DNA from: Microbacterium mangrovi
GTDB lineage: Bacteria > Actinomycetota > Actinomycetes > Actinomycetales > Microbacteriaceae
Reading direction: 5' to 3'
Assembly: GCF_000802305.1 (NCBI RefSeq)
Contig: NZ_JTDK01000022.1
Span: forward strand, 51,941-115,940
Length of the DNA stretch: 64,000 bases
Below, piece by piece: positions 1 to 7,162 of this stretch; within the stretch, counting starts at the first letter, position 1; the number at the start of each line of letters is the position of its first letter. The notes under the pieces were generated by a model. It searched no databases and was not told the DNA's origin. It worked only from the letters and a program-made list of their open reading frames with translations. Made by a program: the position numbers and the translations under genes.

Positions 1-1104
1 ATGGTGGTGCCGTACGGCGACACGATCAACACCAAGTTCTGGATCAGCTACTTCGACGCCGGCGAGTACCTCCTCGGCAAGAACGGCAACCCGCTGCAGC
101 TGGGCTGCGACTGCCTGGGCGTCATCCACTACTTCGACGGCTACGTCGCCGACGACCACGGCCACGCCGTGCAGATCCCGAACGTCGTCTGCATGCACGA
201 GGAGGACTACGGCGTGCTGTGGAAGCACACCGAGATGGGGCCCGTGGGCGCCCAGGTGCGCCGCTCCCGCCGGCTGGTGGTGTCGTACTTCGCGACGGTG
301 GGCAACTACGACTACGGGTTCTTCTGGTACTTCTACCTCGACGGCTCGATCCAGGTCGAGGCGAAGGCGACCGGCATCGTGTTCGTCGGGGCCGGCATCC
401 CCGGCTCGGCCAACCCGCACGCGCCCGAGATCGCTCCCGGCGTGTTCGCGCCGGTGCACCAGCACCTGTTCTGCGCGCGCCTCGACGTCGCCATCGACGG
501 CGAGGACAACCGCCTGGTCGAGGTGGATGCCCAGCGCATCCCGATGGGCGCGGACAACCCGTTCGGCAACGCGTTCACCTGGAGCGAGACACCGCTGCGC
601 ACCGAGCAGGAGGCTCAGCGCCTGGCCGACCCGACGGTCGCCCGCGTGTGGCAGGTGGAGTCGGCATCCCGCACCAACCACCTCGGCAAGCCGACCGCCT
701 ACCACCTGCTCCCCGAGGCGAGCGCGCTGCTCATGGCCGACCCGCAGTCGTCGGTCGCCGCGCGGGCCGCGTTCACCACCAAGCACCTGTGGGCGACCGC
801 GTACGACCGGGAGGAGCGCTGGCCCGGCGGCCGGTACCCCAACGCCCACCAGGGCGGCGCGGGCCTGCCGGAGTACACCGCCGACGACCGTTCCATCGAC
901 GGCACCGACCTCGTGCTCTGGCACACCTTCGGCCTGACGCACATCCCGCGCACCGAGGACTGGCCGATCATGCCGGTCGACTACGCCGGATTCTGGTTCA
1001 AGCCGTACGGGTTCAACGACGTGAATCCGGCCATGGACCTTCCCGAGGGGTCCACGGCGGCGGCATCCTCCTGTCACTGCGCGGGCGGCGACTGCGCCTG
1101 CTGA
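1..1104 (+). CDS. Copper-containing (TPQ) primary amine oxidase, 5' end cut by window edge
   Basis: C-terminal 367 residues of a bacterial quinoprotein amine oxidase, which oxidises primary amines to aldehydes with release of ammonia and hydrogen peroxide. The first ATG is an internal methionine of the family, so the gene starts left of the window. Visible here are the catalytic-base region YFDAGEY (D19), the TPQ motif GNYDYG with precursor tyrosine Y103, copper ligands in HQH (H153, H155) and a third in LTHIPR (H314). The order and spacing closely follow Arthrobacter phenylethylamine/histamine oxidases as I recall them. The last residues form an unusual cysteine-rich tail (CHCAGGDCAC). An amidohydrolase follows after 3-18 bp, suggesting one operon. 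Substrate cannot be set from this part. Confidence 0.95.
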   Translation: MVVPYGDTINTKFWISYFDAGEYLLGKNGNPLQLGCDCLGVIHYFDGYVADDHGHAVQIPNVVCMHEEDYGVLWKHTEMGPVGAQVRRSRRLVVSYFATVGNYDYGFFWYFYLDGSIQVEAKATGIVFVGAGIPGSANPHAPEIAPGVFAPVHQHLFCARLDVAIDGEDNRLVEVDAQRIPMGADNPFGNAFTWSETPLRTEQEAQRLADPTVARVWQVESASRTNHLGKPTAYHLLPEASALLMADPQSSVAARAAFTTKHLWATAYDREERWPGGRYPNAHQGGAGLPEYTADDRSIDGTDLVLWHTFGLTHIPRTEDWPIMPVDYAGFWFKPYGFNDVNPAMDLPEGSTAAASSCHCAGGDCAC

Positions 1105-1122
1105 GCCGTGCGGACCGACGCG

Positions 1123-2829
1123 ATGAACACGGCGACTCCCGCAGCCGACCTCGTGCTGCGCGGCGGGGACATCCTCACGTTCGCGGACTGGATGCCGGGG
1201 GCGGCCGTCGAACCGGTGCGGGCCCTCGCCGTGCGCGACGGCCTGGTCGCTGCGGTCGGGCCGGATGCCGAGGCGCTCATCGGTCCCGGGACCGAGGTCG
1301 TCGAACTCGCCGGCCGCACCGTCGTGCCCGGGCTCAACGACACGCACCTGCACCTCGTCTGCTACGCGATGGCGCGGTTCGGTCTGCGGGACGCCTCCCC
1401 CGCCGCGATCGGCGACTGGGCGGGGCTCTCCGCGGTGCTGACTGCCGAAGCCGTCGGCGCGGACGGCTGGATCCGCGCGCAGGGGTGGGATGCCGAGCAG
1501 CTCGGCCGGCCCGGAACGGCCGCCGACATCGACGCCGCCCTCGCCGCGAACGGCATCCCCGGCACGCCCACCGTGCTCTTCGACCGCACCGGCCACCAGC
1601 TGCTGGCCGGCACCGCCGCCCTGCGGGCGCTCGGGATCACGGCGGCGACCGCCGATCCGCCGGGAGGCGTGATCGTGCGGGATGCCGCCGGCGACCCGAC
1701 CGGCGTGTTCTCCGATGCGGCGACCGCCCTCGTGCTGGGCGCGATGCCGCCGGTCCCCGCCGACGCCCTCGTCGACGTGCTGCGGCAGGCCCAGCGGGAG
1801 CTGAACGCACTGGGTTTCACGTCGGTGACCGACCCCGGCATCGGCACCGGCAGCGCGACCCTGTTCGACGGGTCGGCCTCCCCGCTCGCGCTCGACGCGA
1901 TCCGCATGTTGGAGCGCGCCGGCGACCTGACGCTGCGCACCACCGTGCTGCTGACCTTCGCCGGCACCGGCGGGGAGTCGGTCGACTCGGTGCGCGCCGG
2001 CCTTGCGGGCCCCCTCCCGCACGCGCTCGACGGCTGCGACCCGCACTGGGCGCGCATCGCCGGGGTGAAGGTCTTCGCGGACGGCATCCAGCGCAGCGGC
2101 ACCGCCTGGCACCACGAGCCCTACGGCCCGGAGCACCGCACCGGGCAACTGGCCGTCGCCGGCGGATCCGACGCGGAACGGGTCACGACGCTGCACGGCA
2201 TCCTGAAGGAGATCGGCGACGCCGGGATGCAGACCGGCGTGCACGCGACGGGGGATGCCTCCGCCGACGCCGTCGTGGCGGGGCTCCAGGCCCTGGACCC
2301 GGCCGCGCGGGCGGCGCTCCCCTACCTGATCCACGGGGACTTCCTCCCCGCGGACGGCATGCCCGGCCTCACCGCGGCCACGATCGGCTGGACGGCCAAT
2401 CCGGTGATCTCCCGCCTGGTGTGCGGCATCGGGCACGAGCTGCTCGGCGCCGAACGGCAAGCCGTCCGCCAGCCGCTCGGGTCCGCCCTGCGCGCCGGCG
2501 TCACGGTGACGCTGTCGTCGGACGCCCCCGTCGTCGACCCCGACTGGCGTCAGGCGATCATCGTCGCCGTCGAGCGCAGCCAGACCGACGGGATCCCGCA
2601 TCCGGACAGCCCGGAGGCCGTCTCGACGACGGACGCGCTGGCGATGATGACGGTCACCGCCGGGGAGCTCGACGGGTCGGCCGCCCGCAAGGGACGCCTC
2701 GCCCCCGGCTTCGCCGCCGACCTCGTGGTGCTGGGCGGCCGGTGGCCGGATGCCGCCCACGTCCGCGATCTGGAGCACCTCCGCACCGACCTCACCGTCG
2801 TCGGCGGCCGCATCGTCCACCGCCGCTGA
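1123..2829 (+). CDS. YtcJ-like metal-dependent amidohydrolase (amidohydrolase family 3)
   Basis: About 568 aa. N-terminal beta sandwich (DLVLRGGDILTF) followed by a TIM barrel with the metal-binding HxH in NDTHLHLV (H75, H77), a later GVKVFADG strand, HATGD and a C-terminal LAPGFAADLVVLGG segment typical of exo-amidases of the YtcJ/NfdA type that hydrolyse amide or formamide bonds. The start is ambiguous: GTG at 1108 is also in frame, only 3 bp after the amine oxidase stop, and neither start has a clear Shine-Dalgarno sequence. The close spacing suggests cotranscription with the amine oxidase. A second, diverged paralogue lies at 30758-32398. The substrate is not deducible. Confidence 0.85.
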   Translation: MNTATPAADLVLRGGDILTFADWMPGAAVEPVRALAVRDGLVAAVGPDAEALIGPGTEVVELAGRTVVPGLNDTHLHLVCYAMARFGLRDASPAAIGDWAGLSAVLTAEAVGADGWIRAQGWDAEQLGRPGTAADIDAALAANGIPGTPTVLFDRTGHQLLAGTAALRALGITAATADPPGGVIVRDAAGDPTGVFSDAATALVLGAMPPVPADALVDVLRQAQRELNALGFTSVTDPGIGTGSATLFDGSASPLALDAIRMLERAGDLTLRTTVLLTFAGTGGESVDSVRAGLAGPLPHALDGCDPHWARIAGVKVFADGIQRSGTAWHHEPYGPEHRTGQLAVAGGSDAERVTTLHGILKEIGDAGMQTGVHATGDASADAVVAGLQALDPAARAALPYLIHGDFLPADGMPGLTAATIGWTANPVISRLVCGIGHELLGAERQAVRQPLGSALRAGVTVTLSSDAPVVDPDWRQAIIVAVERSQTDGIPHPDSPEAVSTTDALAMMTVTAGELDGSAARKGRLAPGFAADLVVLGGRWPDAAHVRDLEHLRTDLTVVGGRIVHRR

Positions 2830-2852
2830 CTCGCCCCGGCCCGATGCTCATC

Positions 2853-2901
2853 TTCCGCCGACAACAATGGCGCCCGCGCCGCGCAAATCTTGTCGGTGGA
2901 A
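2853..2901. terminator. Hairpin between convergent genes
   Basis: Inverted repeat TTCCGCCGACAA (2853-2864) / TTGTCGGTGGAA (2890-2901), 11 of 12 pairs matching, between the stops of the amidohydrolase (+) and the TetR gene (-). The position suits a bidirectional terminator, although there is no T tract. Confidence 0.5.
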
Positions 2902-2925
2902 CGAAACCGATGCTCGGCGAGGGGG

Positions 2926-3531
2926 TCAGACCACGGAGGCGGGGACGCGGAGGGTGTCCAGGAACGCGTCGAGCTGGGCGAGCAGACGCTCCCGAGTGGT
3001 CGTCTCGGGCATCAGCAGGCACATGATCTGCAGTCCGGCGTTCATGGCCGTGAGCTGGTCAATCACGATCTGATCGTCGACGGATGCCACCAGTTCGCCG
3101 TCGTCACGGGCCTCCCGGAGGAACTGGCCCATCTGGGCGCGCCAGTGCAGGGCGTTCTCGCGGTGGGCGTTCCAGAGCTCCTCGTCCTGCACGGCGTGGT
3201 CCCAGAACGCGACCACCACGCGCGACTCCTGCACGCGCTCCCGGTCGATCGGCATGATCTCCAGGCACAGTTCACGCAGGGCGGCCAGACCCCGCAGCGT
3301 CGGCAGCGCGGCCCCGGCACGCACGTTGGTGCGGGTGTGCGCCCGGACGAACGCGGCCGCGAGCAGGCTCTCCTTGTTCGGGAAGTACCGCTGCAGCGCC
3401 CCGTGCGCGAAGCCGGCCTCGGCGGCGATCTCGCGCATCGTCGCGCGCTCGAACCCGCCGCGCTCGATGAGCCGCCACGTGGCGTCCACGATCAGCTCAC
3501 GGCGTTCGTCGTGATCGACGATCTTCGGCAT
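2926..3531 (-). CDS. TetR/AcrR family transcriptional regulator
   Basis: 201 aa. N-terminal TetR helix-turn-helix at about residues 12-58 (ATMREIAAEAGFAHGALQRYF) and a variable ligand-binding C-terminal domain resembling BetI-like regulators. The ATG at 3531 is chosen because an AGGAGGT sits 7 bases upstream; an in-frame ATG at 3576 gives a longer but poorer start. The gene is divergent from the ABC/sulfatase operon that starts at 3724, and the shared interval holds two inverted repeats, so it probably represses that operon and itself. The effector is unknown; a sulfated or sulfonated substrate of the operon is a reasonable guess. Confidence 0.88.
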   Translation of the reverse strand: MPKIVDHDERRELIVDATWRLIERGGFERATMREIAAEAGFAHGALQRYFPNKESLLAAAFVRAHTRTNVRAGAALPTLRGLAALRELCLEIMPIDRERVQESRVVVAFWDHAVQDEELWNAHRENALHWRAQMGQFLREARDDGELVASVDDQIVIDQLTAMNAGLQIMCLLMPETTTRERLLAQLDAFLDTLRVPASVV

Positions 3532-3605
3532 CCGGCACCTCCTGAAGCCGTTTCGCAGTCGGCTTTCGCTCAGCATCCTACGGGGGACCCGTTCGTCTCC
3601 ACTTG

Positions 3606-3679
3606 GTCACGTATCGTTATCATTCCGTGACATTCGGATAACCCGACCGGGTGTAACTTTTTTATCACCAAGTGGTGAT
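3606..3679. promoter_or_regulatory. Divergent control region with palindromic operator candidates (TetR)
   Basis: Between the TetR start (3531) and the ABC operon (3724) lie GTCACG/CGTGAC (3606-3611, 3626-3631) and a tighter palindrome ATCACCA-AG-TGGTGAT (3664-3679). The word ACCAAGTGG of the second site recurs inverted as CCACTTGGT just before the first. This fits binding sites for the adjacent TetR protein. No convincing -35/-10 pair was identified. Confidence 0.55.
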
Positions 3680-3723
3680 TATCCCGTCTCACCCGACAGC
3701 CTCATCCGACAAAGGAGCCGAAG

Positions 3724-4737
3724 ATGACGAAGAATCGCAGCCAGGGCCGCCTCGCCCTCGCTCTCACCGCCGTGCTCGGGGCAGCCGCGCTCGCGCTGTC
3801 CGGATGCTCGGGTGCGAGCGACGCCGCCGCGACCGGTGCCGACGGCCTCACCACCCTCAAGGTGGCCACGATCGGCCTCACCTCCGACGGCGGCCTGGAG
3901 ATCGGCATCAAGCAGGGTTTCTTCAAGAAGCACGGCCTCGACATCCAGACCTCGGTGGTCGCCAATCCTCCGGCCGGTCTCGCCGCCGCCCAGTCGGGTC
4001 AGGTCGACGTCGCGTACGCGCCCAGCATCCCGCTGCTGAACGCGCTGAGCCAGGGCGTCCCGCTGAAGGTCGTGCAGGCCGCCGACGGCTACGCCCCCGG
4101 AGCATCCAAGACGAGCGATCCCGCCACGGTCGATGACACGTCGCTCTACGCCAGCAAGGCGTCGGGCATCACCTCGGTCGCCCAGCTCAAGGGCAAGACC
4201 ATCGCCGTCCCCGCCCGCAAGGCGCAGCTCGAGGTGGTCATCGCCCAGACGCTGAAGGATGCCGGCGTCGACCCGAGCTCGGTCAACTGGGTCGTGCTCG
4301 ACTTCACCTCGGCCGTCGCCGCGCTGAAGACGGGCAAGGTGGATGCCGCCGGGCTCGTGTCGCCGTTCGGCAGCGAGGCGAAGGCGAACGGCTCCACCTA
4401 CCTCGCCGCGCCCAGCCTCAAGTTCTTCGTGGACGGCGCGGTGGGTCTGTGGACCACCGGCTCGTCGACCCTGTCGGGCAAGAAGAAGGCGATCGAGTCG
4501 TTCCAGGCCGCCATCAAGGAGGCCAACGCCTACGCGAACGCCCACCCGAAGGAGGCCGTGCAGGCCGGGCTCGACTACACCAAGTCGACGCTGACCGCCG
4601 ACGAGGTCACCACGCCGTACTGGCCGACCGCCGTCACCGACGCCGAGCTGCAGCACGTGAACGACCAGATGGTCTCGCTCGGCTACCTCGCCAAGGCCGT
4701 GCCGCTTTCCGGCGTCATCGCGGACGGCGCGCAATGA
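3724..4737 (+). CDS. ABC importer substrate-binding lipoprotein, NitT/TauT (SsuA/ThiY-like) type
   Basis: 337 aa lipoprotein: charged N terminus, hydrophobic stretch and lipobox LSGC with lipidated C28, then a periplasmic-binding fold related to nitrate, taurine, alkanesulfonate and thiamin-precursor binders (KVATIGLTSDGGLEIGIKQG; VANPPAGLAAAQSGQVDVAYAPS). AAAGGAG precedes the ATG. It is the first gene of a tight operon with two permeases, an ATPase and an arylsulfatase, so the ligand is likely a sulfate ester, sulfonate or aromatic organosulfur compound. Ligand assignment is from context; the family is clear. Confidence 0.92.
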   Translation: MTKNRSQGRLALALTAVLGAAALALSGCSGASDAAATGADGLTTLKVATIGLTSDGGLEIGIKQGFFKKHGLDIQTSVVANPPAGLAAAQSGQVDVAYAPSIPLLNALSQGVPLKVVQAADGYAPGASKTSDPATVDDTSLYASKASGITSVAQLKGKTIAVPARKAQLEVVIAQTLKDAGVDPSSVNWVVLDFTSAVAALKTGKVDAAGLVSPFGSEAKANGSTYLAAPSLKFFVDGAVGLWTTGSSTLSGKKKAIESFQAAIKEANAYANAHPKEAVQAGLDYTKSTLTADEVTTPYWPTAVTDAELQHVNDQMVSLGYLAKAVPLSGVIADGAQ

Positions 4738-5510
4738 GCACTGCCCTGCGGCAGACGCTGACCGGGATCGCGGGCGTCCTCCTGGCGCTCGCGGTCTGGC
4801 AGCTCGCGGCGACGGTGGGTCCGTTCGCGGACTCGCCGCTGCCGTCGGCGACGGCATCGATCGCCGAGGCGGCTGCGCTTCTCGCAACGCCGGCGATGTG
4901 GTCGGCGACCGCCGTCACCGTGGCGATCGCACTCGGCGGCCTCGTGGTCGCGACCGTCATCGGCGTGGTGTTCGGCGTCGGCATCGGGGTCTCCCCCGTG
5001 CTGCTGCACGCGACCCGCGTGCCGCTGGAGTTCCTGAAGCCCATCCCGCCGATCGTCATCCTTCCGCTCGCGGTGCTGGTGCTCGGCCCCACGTGGCAGA
5101 TGGGGATGTTCCTCACCGTGTTCGGCTGCGTGTTCGCGATCGCGATGCAGACCTCGGCGGGCGTGTTCGACACCGACCCGGTGGCGCTCAGCACCAGCCG
5201 TTCGTACGGGATGGGCCGCGGCGAGATCCTCGGCCGGGTCGTGCTCCCCTCGGCGCTTCCCTACATCGGCACCTCGATCCGCGTCTCCGCGCCGACCTCG
5301 CTCATCATCGCGGTGGTCGCCGGCCTCCTCGGCGGCGGTCCGGGCCTCGGCCAGAGCCTGCTGCAGGCACAGCTGGCCGGCAACCAGCCCCAGCTGTTCG
5401 CCTACGTCCTCATCCTCGGCATCCTCGGCCTGTGCGTGCAGTGGGGCAGCCAAGCCGCCGAGCGCCGGATGCTGCACTGGCATCCGCAATACCGGAAGGC
5501 GACCTTCTGA
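4734..5510 (+). CDS. ABC transporter permease (NitT/TauT type), first of two
   Basis: 258 aa with five to six membrane helices and the family inner-membrane coupling motif region (SRSYGMGRGEILGRVVLPSALPYI, about residues 155-180). The ATG overlaps the stop of the binding-protein gene by four bases (ATGA), which indicates translational coupling. Two different permease subunits follow each other here, so the channel is probably a heterodimer; most SsuC/TauC systems use a homodimer. Confidence 0.92.
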   Translation: MSTALRQTLTGIAGVLLALAVWQLAATVGPFADSPLPSATASIAEAAALLATPAMWSATAVTVAIALGGLVVATVIGVVFGVGIGVSPVLLHATRVPLEFLKPIPPIVILPLAVLVLGPTWQMGMFLTVFGCVFAIAMQTSAGVFDTDPVALSTSRSYGMGRGEILGRVVLPSALPYIGTSIRVSAPTSLIIAVVAGLLGGGPGLGQSLLQAQLAGNQPQLFAYVLILGILGLCVQWGSQAAERRMLHWHPQYRKATF

Positions 5511-6349
5511 TGACCGTCAGCACCGCGACCCGGGTCACCCGCACCGCGGCCCGCCGGCGCCCCTCCACCCGCAAGACGCCGCGCTGGATGCTCGTCGCCC
5601 TCGAGATCGTCGTCCCGATCCTGCTCGTCGCCCTGTGGTGGGTGCTGTCGGCCGATTCGACCAACACGTTCTTCCCGCCGCTGCAGACCATCCTGCAGAC
5701 CCTCGTGCAGGACCTGTCGAACCCGGTCTTCCTCGCCGACGTCGGCGCGTCGCTGCTGAACCTGCTGATCTCGTTCGTCCTGGCATCCGTCCTCGGCGTC
5801 GTGCTCGGCACGCTCCTCGGACTGGTGCGCTGGGTGTCGTGGCTGACCGAGCCCACGATGCACTTCTTCCGCGCCATCCCGCCGGTCGCCCTGGTGCCGA
5901 TCTTCGTGGCCATCCTCGGCTTCGGCAACGAGACCCGCATCCTCTCCATCACGCTCGCGGCGCTCTTCCCGACGCTCATCGCCACCCTCGACGGCGTGCG
6001 CGCCATGGACCCGACCATGGGCATGGTCACCCGCGTGTACGGGCTCACCCGCGGTCAGCGCATCTTCCGGGTGACGCTTCCCGCGGCATCCCCGCGCATC
6101 TTCAGCGGCATGCAGGTGAGCCTGCAGACCGCATTCATCGTCATGATCGCGAGCGAGATGCTCGGATCGTCCACCGGGCTCGGCGCCGTCACGCTGCAGG
6201 CGCAGCAGTCCTTCATGATCGCCCAGATGTGGGCCGGGATCATCGTGCTGGGCGTCATCGGCTACGTCGCCTCCGCCCTGTTCGCCCTGTTGCGCGGCCG
6301 CGTGCTGCGCTGGTACATCCGCTCCCAGCAGATTGGAAGAGAAGCATGA
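5510..6349 (+). CDS. ABC transporter permease (NitT/TauT type), second of two
   Basis: 279 aa; a basic N-terminal tail of about 28 residues precedes the first helix (WMLVALEIVVPILLVALWWV). The coupling motif VYGLTRGQRIFRVTLPAASPRI is present near residues 165-186. The ATG overlaps the previous stop (TGATG) and the next gene overlaps its own stop. It forms the transport channel with the preceding permease and the ATPase at 6346. Confidence 0.92.
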   Translation: MTVSTATRVTRTAARRRPSTRKTPRWMLVALEIVVPILLVALWWVLSADSTNTFFPPLQTILQTLVQDLSNPVFLADVGASLLNLLISFVLASVLGVVLGTLLGLVRWVSWLTEPTMHFFRAIPPVALVPIFVAILGFGNETRILSITLAALFPTLIATLDGVRAMDPTMGMVTRVYGLTRGQRIFRVTLPAASPRIFSGMQVSLQTAFIVMIASEMLGSSTGLGAVTLQAQQSFMIAQMWAGIIVLGVIGYVASALFALLRGRVLRWYIRSQQIGREA

Positions 6350-7161
6350 GCGCCAATGCCGTCGTGGGCTCCCCGTCGGACCGCACCGCCGCGCCCGTCC
6401 GCCTGAAGGTCGAGCACCTCGCCAAGTCGTACGACACGAAGGCCGGGTCCGTGCCCGTCATCGCCGACCTCACCGTCGAGGTGCGCGCCGGCGAGGTCGC
6501 CTGCATCGTCGGGCCGTCCGGCATCGGCAAGACCACGCTGCTGAAGTGCCTCGCCGGCCTCCAGCCGGCCACCAGCGGCACCGCCTGGATCGACGGGCAG
6601 GTCATCGACGGACCGCCGCGCGACATGGCGCTCGTCTTCCAGGAGTACACGCGCTCGCTCATGCCGTGGCTGAGCGTCGTCAAGAACGTCGAGCTGCCGC
6701 TCAAGCACCTGCGCCTGCCCGCCCCCGAGCGCGCCGAGCGCATCCGCAGCGCGCTGCACGCCGTCGGCCTCGACGGTGCCGAGCAGAAGTATCCGTGGCA
6801 GCTGTCCGGCGGGATGCAGCAGCGCGTCGCGATCGCCCGCGCCATCGCGTACCGCCCCGACGTGCTGATCATGGACGAGCCGTTCGCGTCGGTCGACGCG
6901 CAGACCCGGTTCGAGCTGGAAGACCTGTGCCTGCGCATCCGCGCCGAGTTCGGGATGACGATCGTCGTCGTCACCCATGACATCGACGAGGCCGTCTACC
7001 TCTCCGACCGGGTCATCGTCCTCGGCGAGAAGCCCGCCAAGGTCACCCGCATCATCGACGTGGCCTTCCCCGAGCCGCGCGACCAGATCGTCACGCGCGC
7101 AGAGCCGGAGTTCGCGACCCTGCGCAGCGAGATCATGGAACTGATCCGGAAGGCGCACTGA
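6346..7161 (+). CDS. ABC transporter ATP-binding protein (NitT/TauT, SsuB/TauB-like)
   Basis: 271 aa nucleotide-binding subunit. Walker A GPSGIGKTT near residues 51-59, Q-loop in VFQEYTRSL, signature LSGGMQQRVAIARA, Walker B VLIMDEPFASVD and switch histidine in VVVTHDIDEAVYL. The long insertion-free form and the DEPFASVD motif are typical of the nitrate/taurine/sulfonate subgroup. It overlaps the upstream permease stop by four bases and is followed one base later by the sulfatase, so uptake and hydrolysis are likely cotranscribed. Confidence 0.95.
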   Translation: MSANAVVGSPSDRTAAPVRLKVEHLAKSYDTKAGSVPVIADLTVEVRAGEVACIVGPSGIGKTTLLKCLAGLQPATSGTAWIDGQVIDGPPRDMALVFQEYTRSLMPWLSVVKNVELPLKHLRLPAPERAERIRSALHAVGLDGAEQKYPWQLSGGMQQRVAIARAIAYRPDVLIMDEPFASVDAQTRFELEDLCLRIRAEFGMTIVVVTHDIDEAVYLSDRVIVLGEKPAKVTRIIDVAFPEPRDQIVTRAEPEFATLRSEIMELIRKAH

Positions 7162-7162
7162 C

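Noticed and set aside
219..3026. 935-aa Arg/Pro-rich open frame on the plus strand
   Set aside because: Runs across the amine oxidase, amidohydrolase and part of the TetR gene in another frame; composition is that of a high-GC shadow frame.
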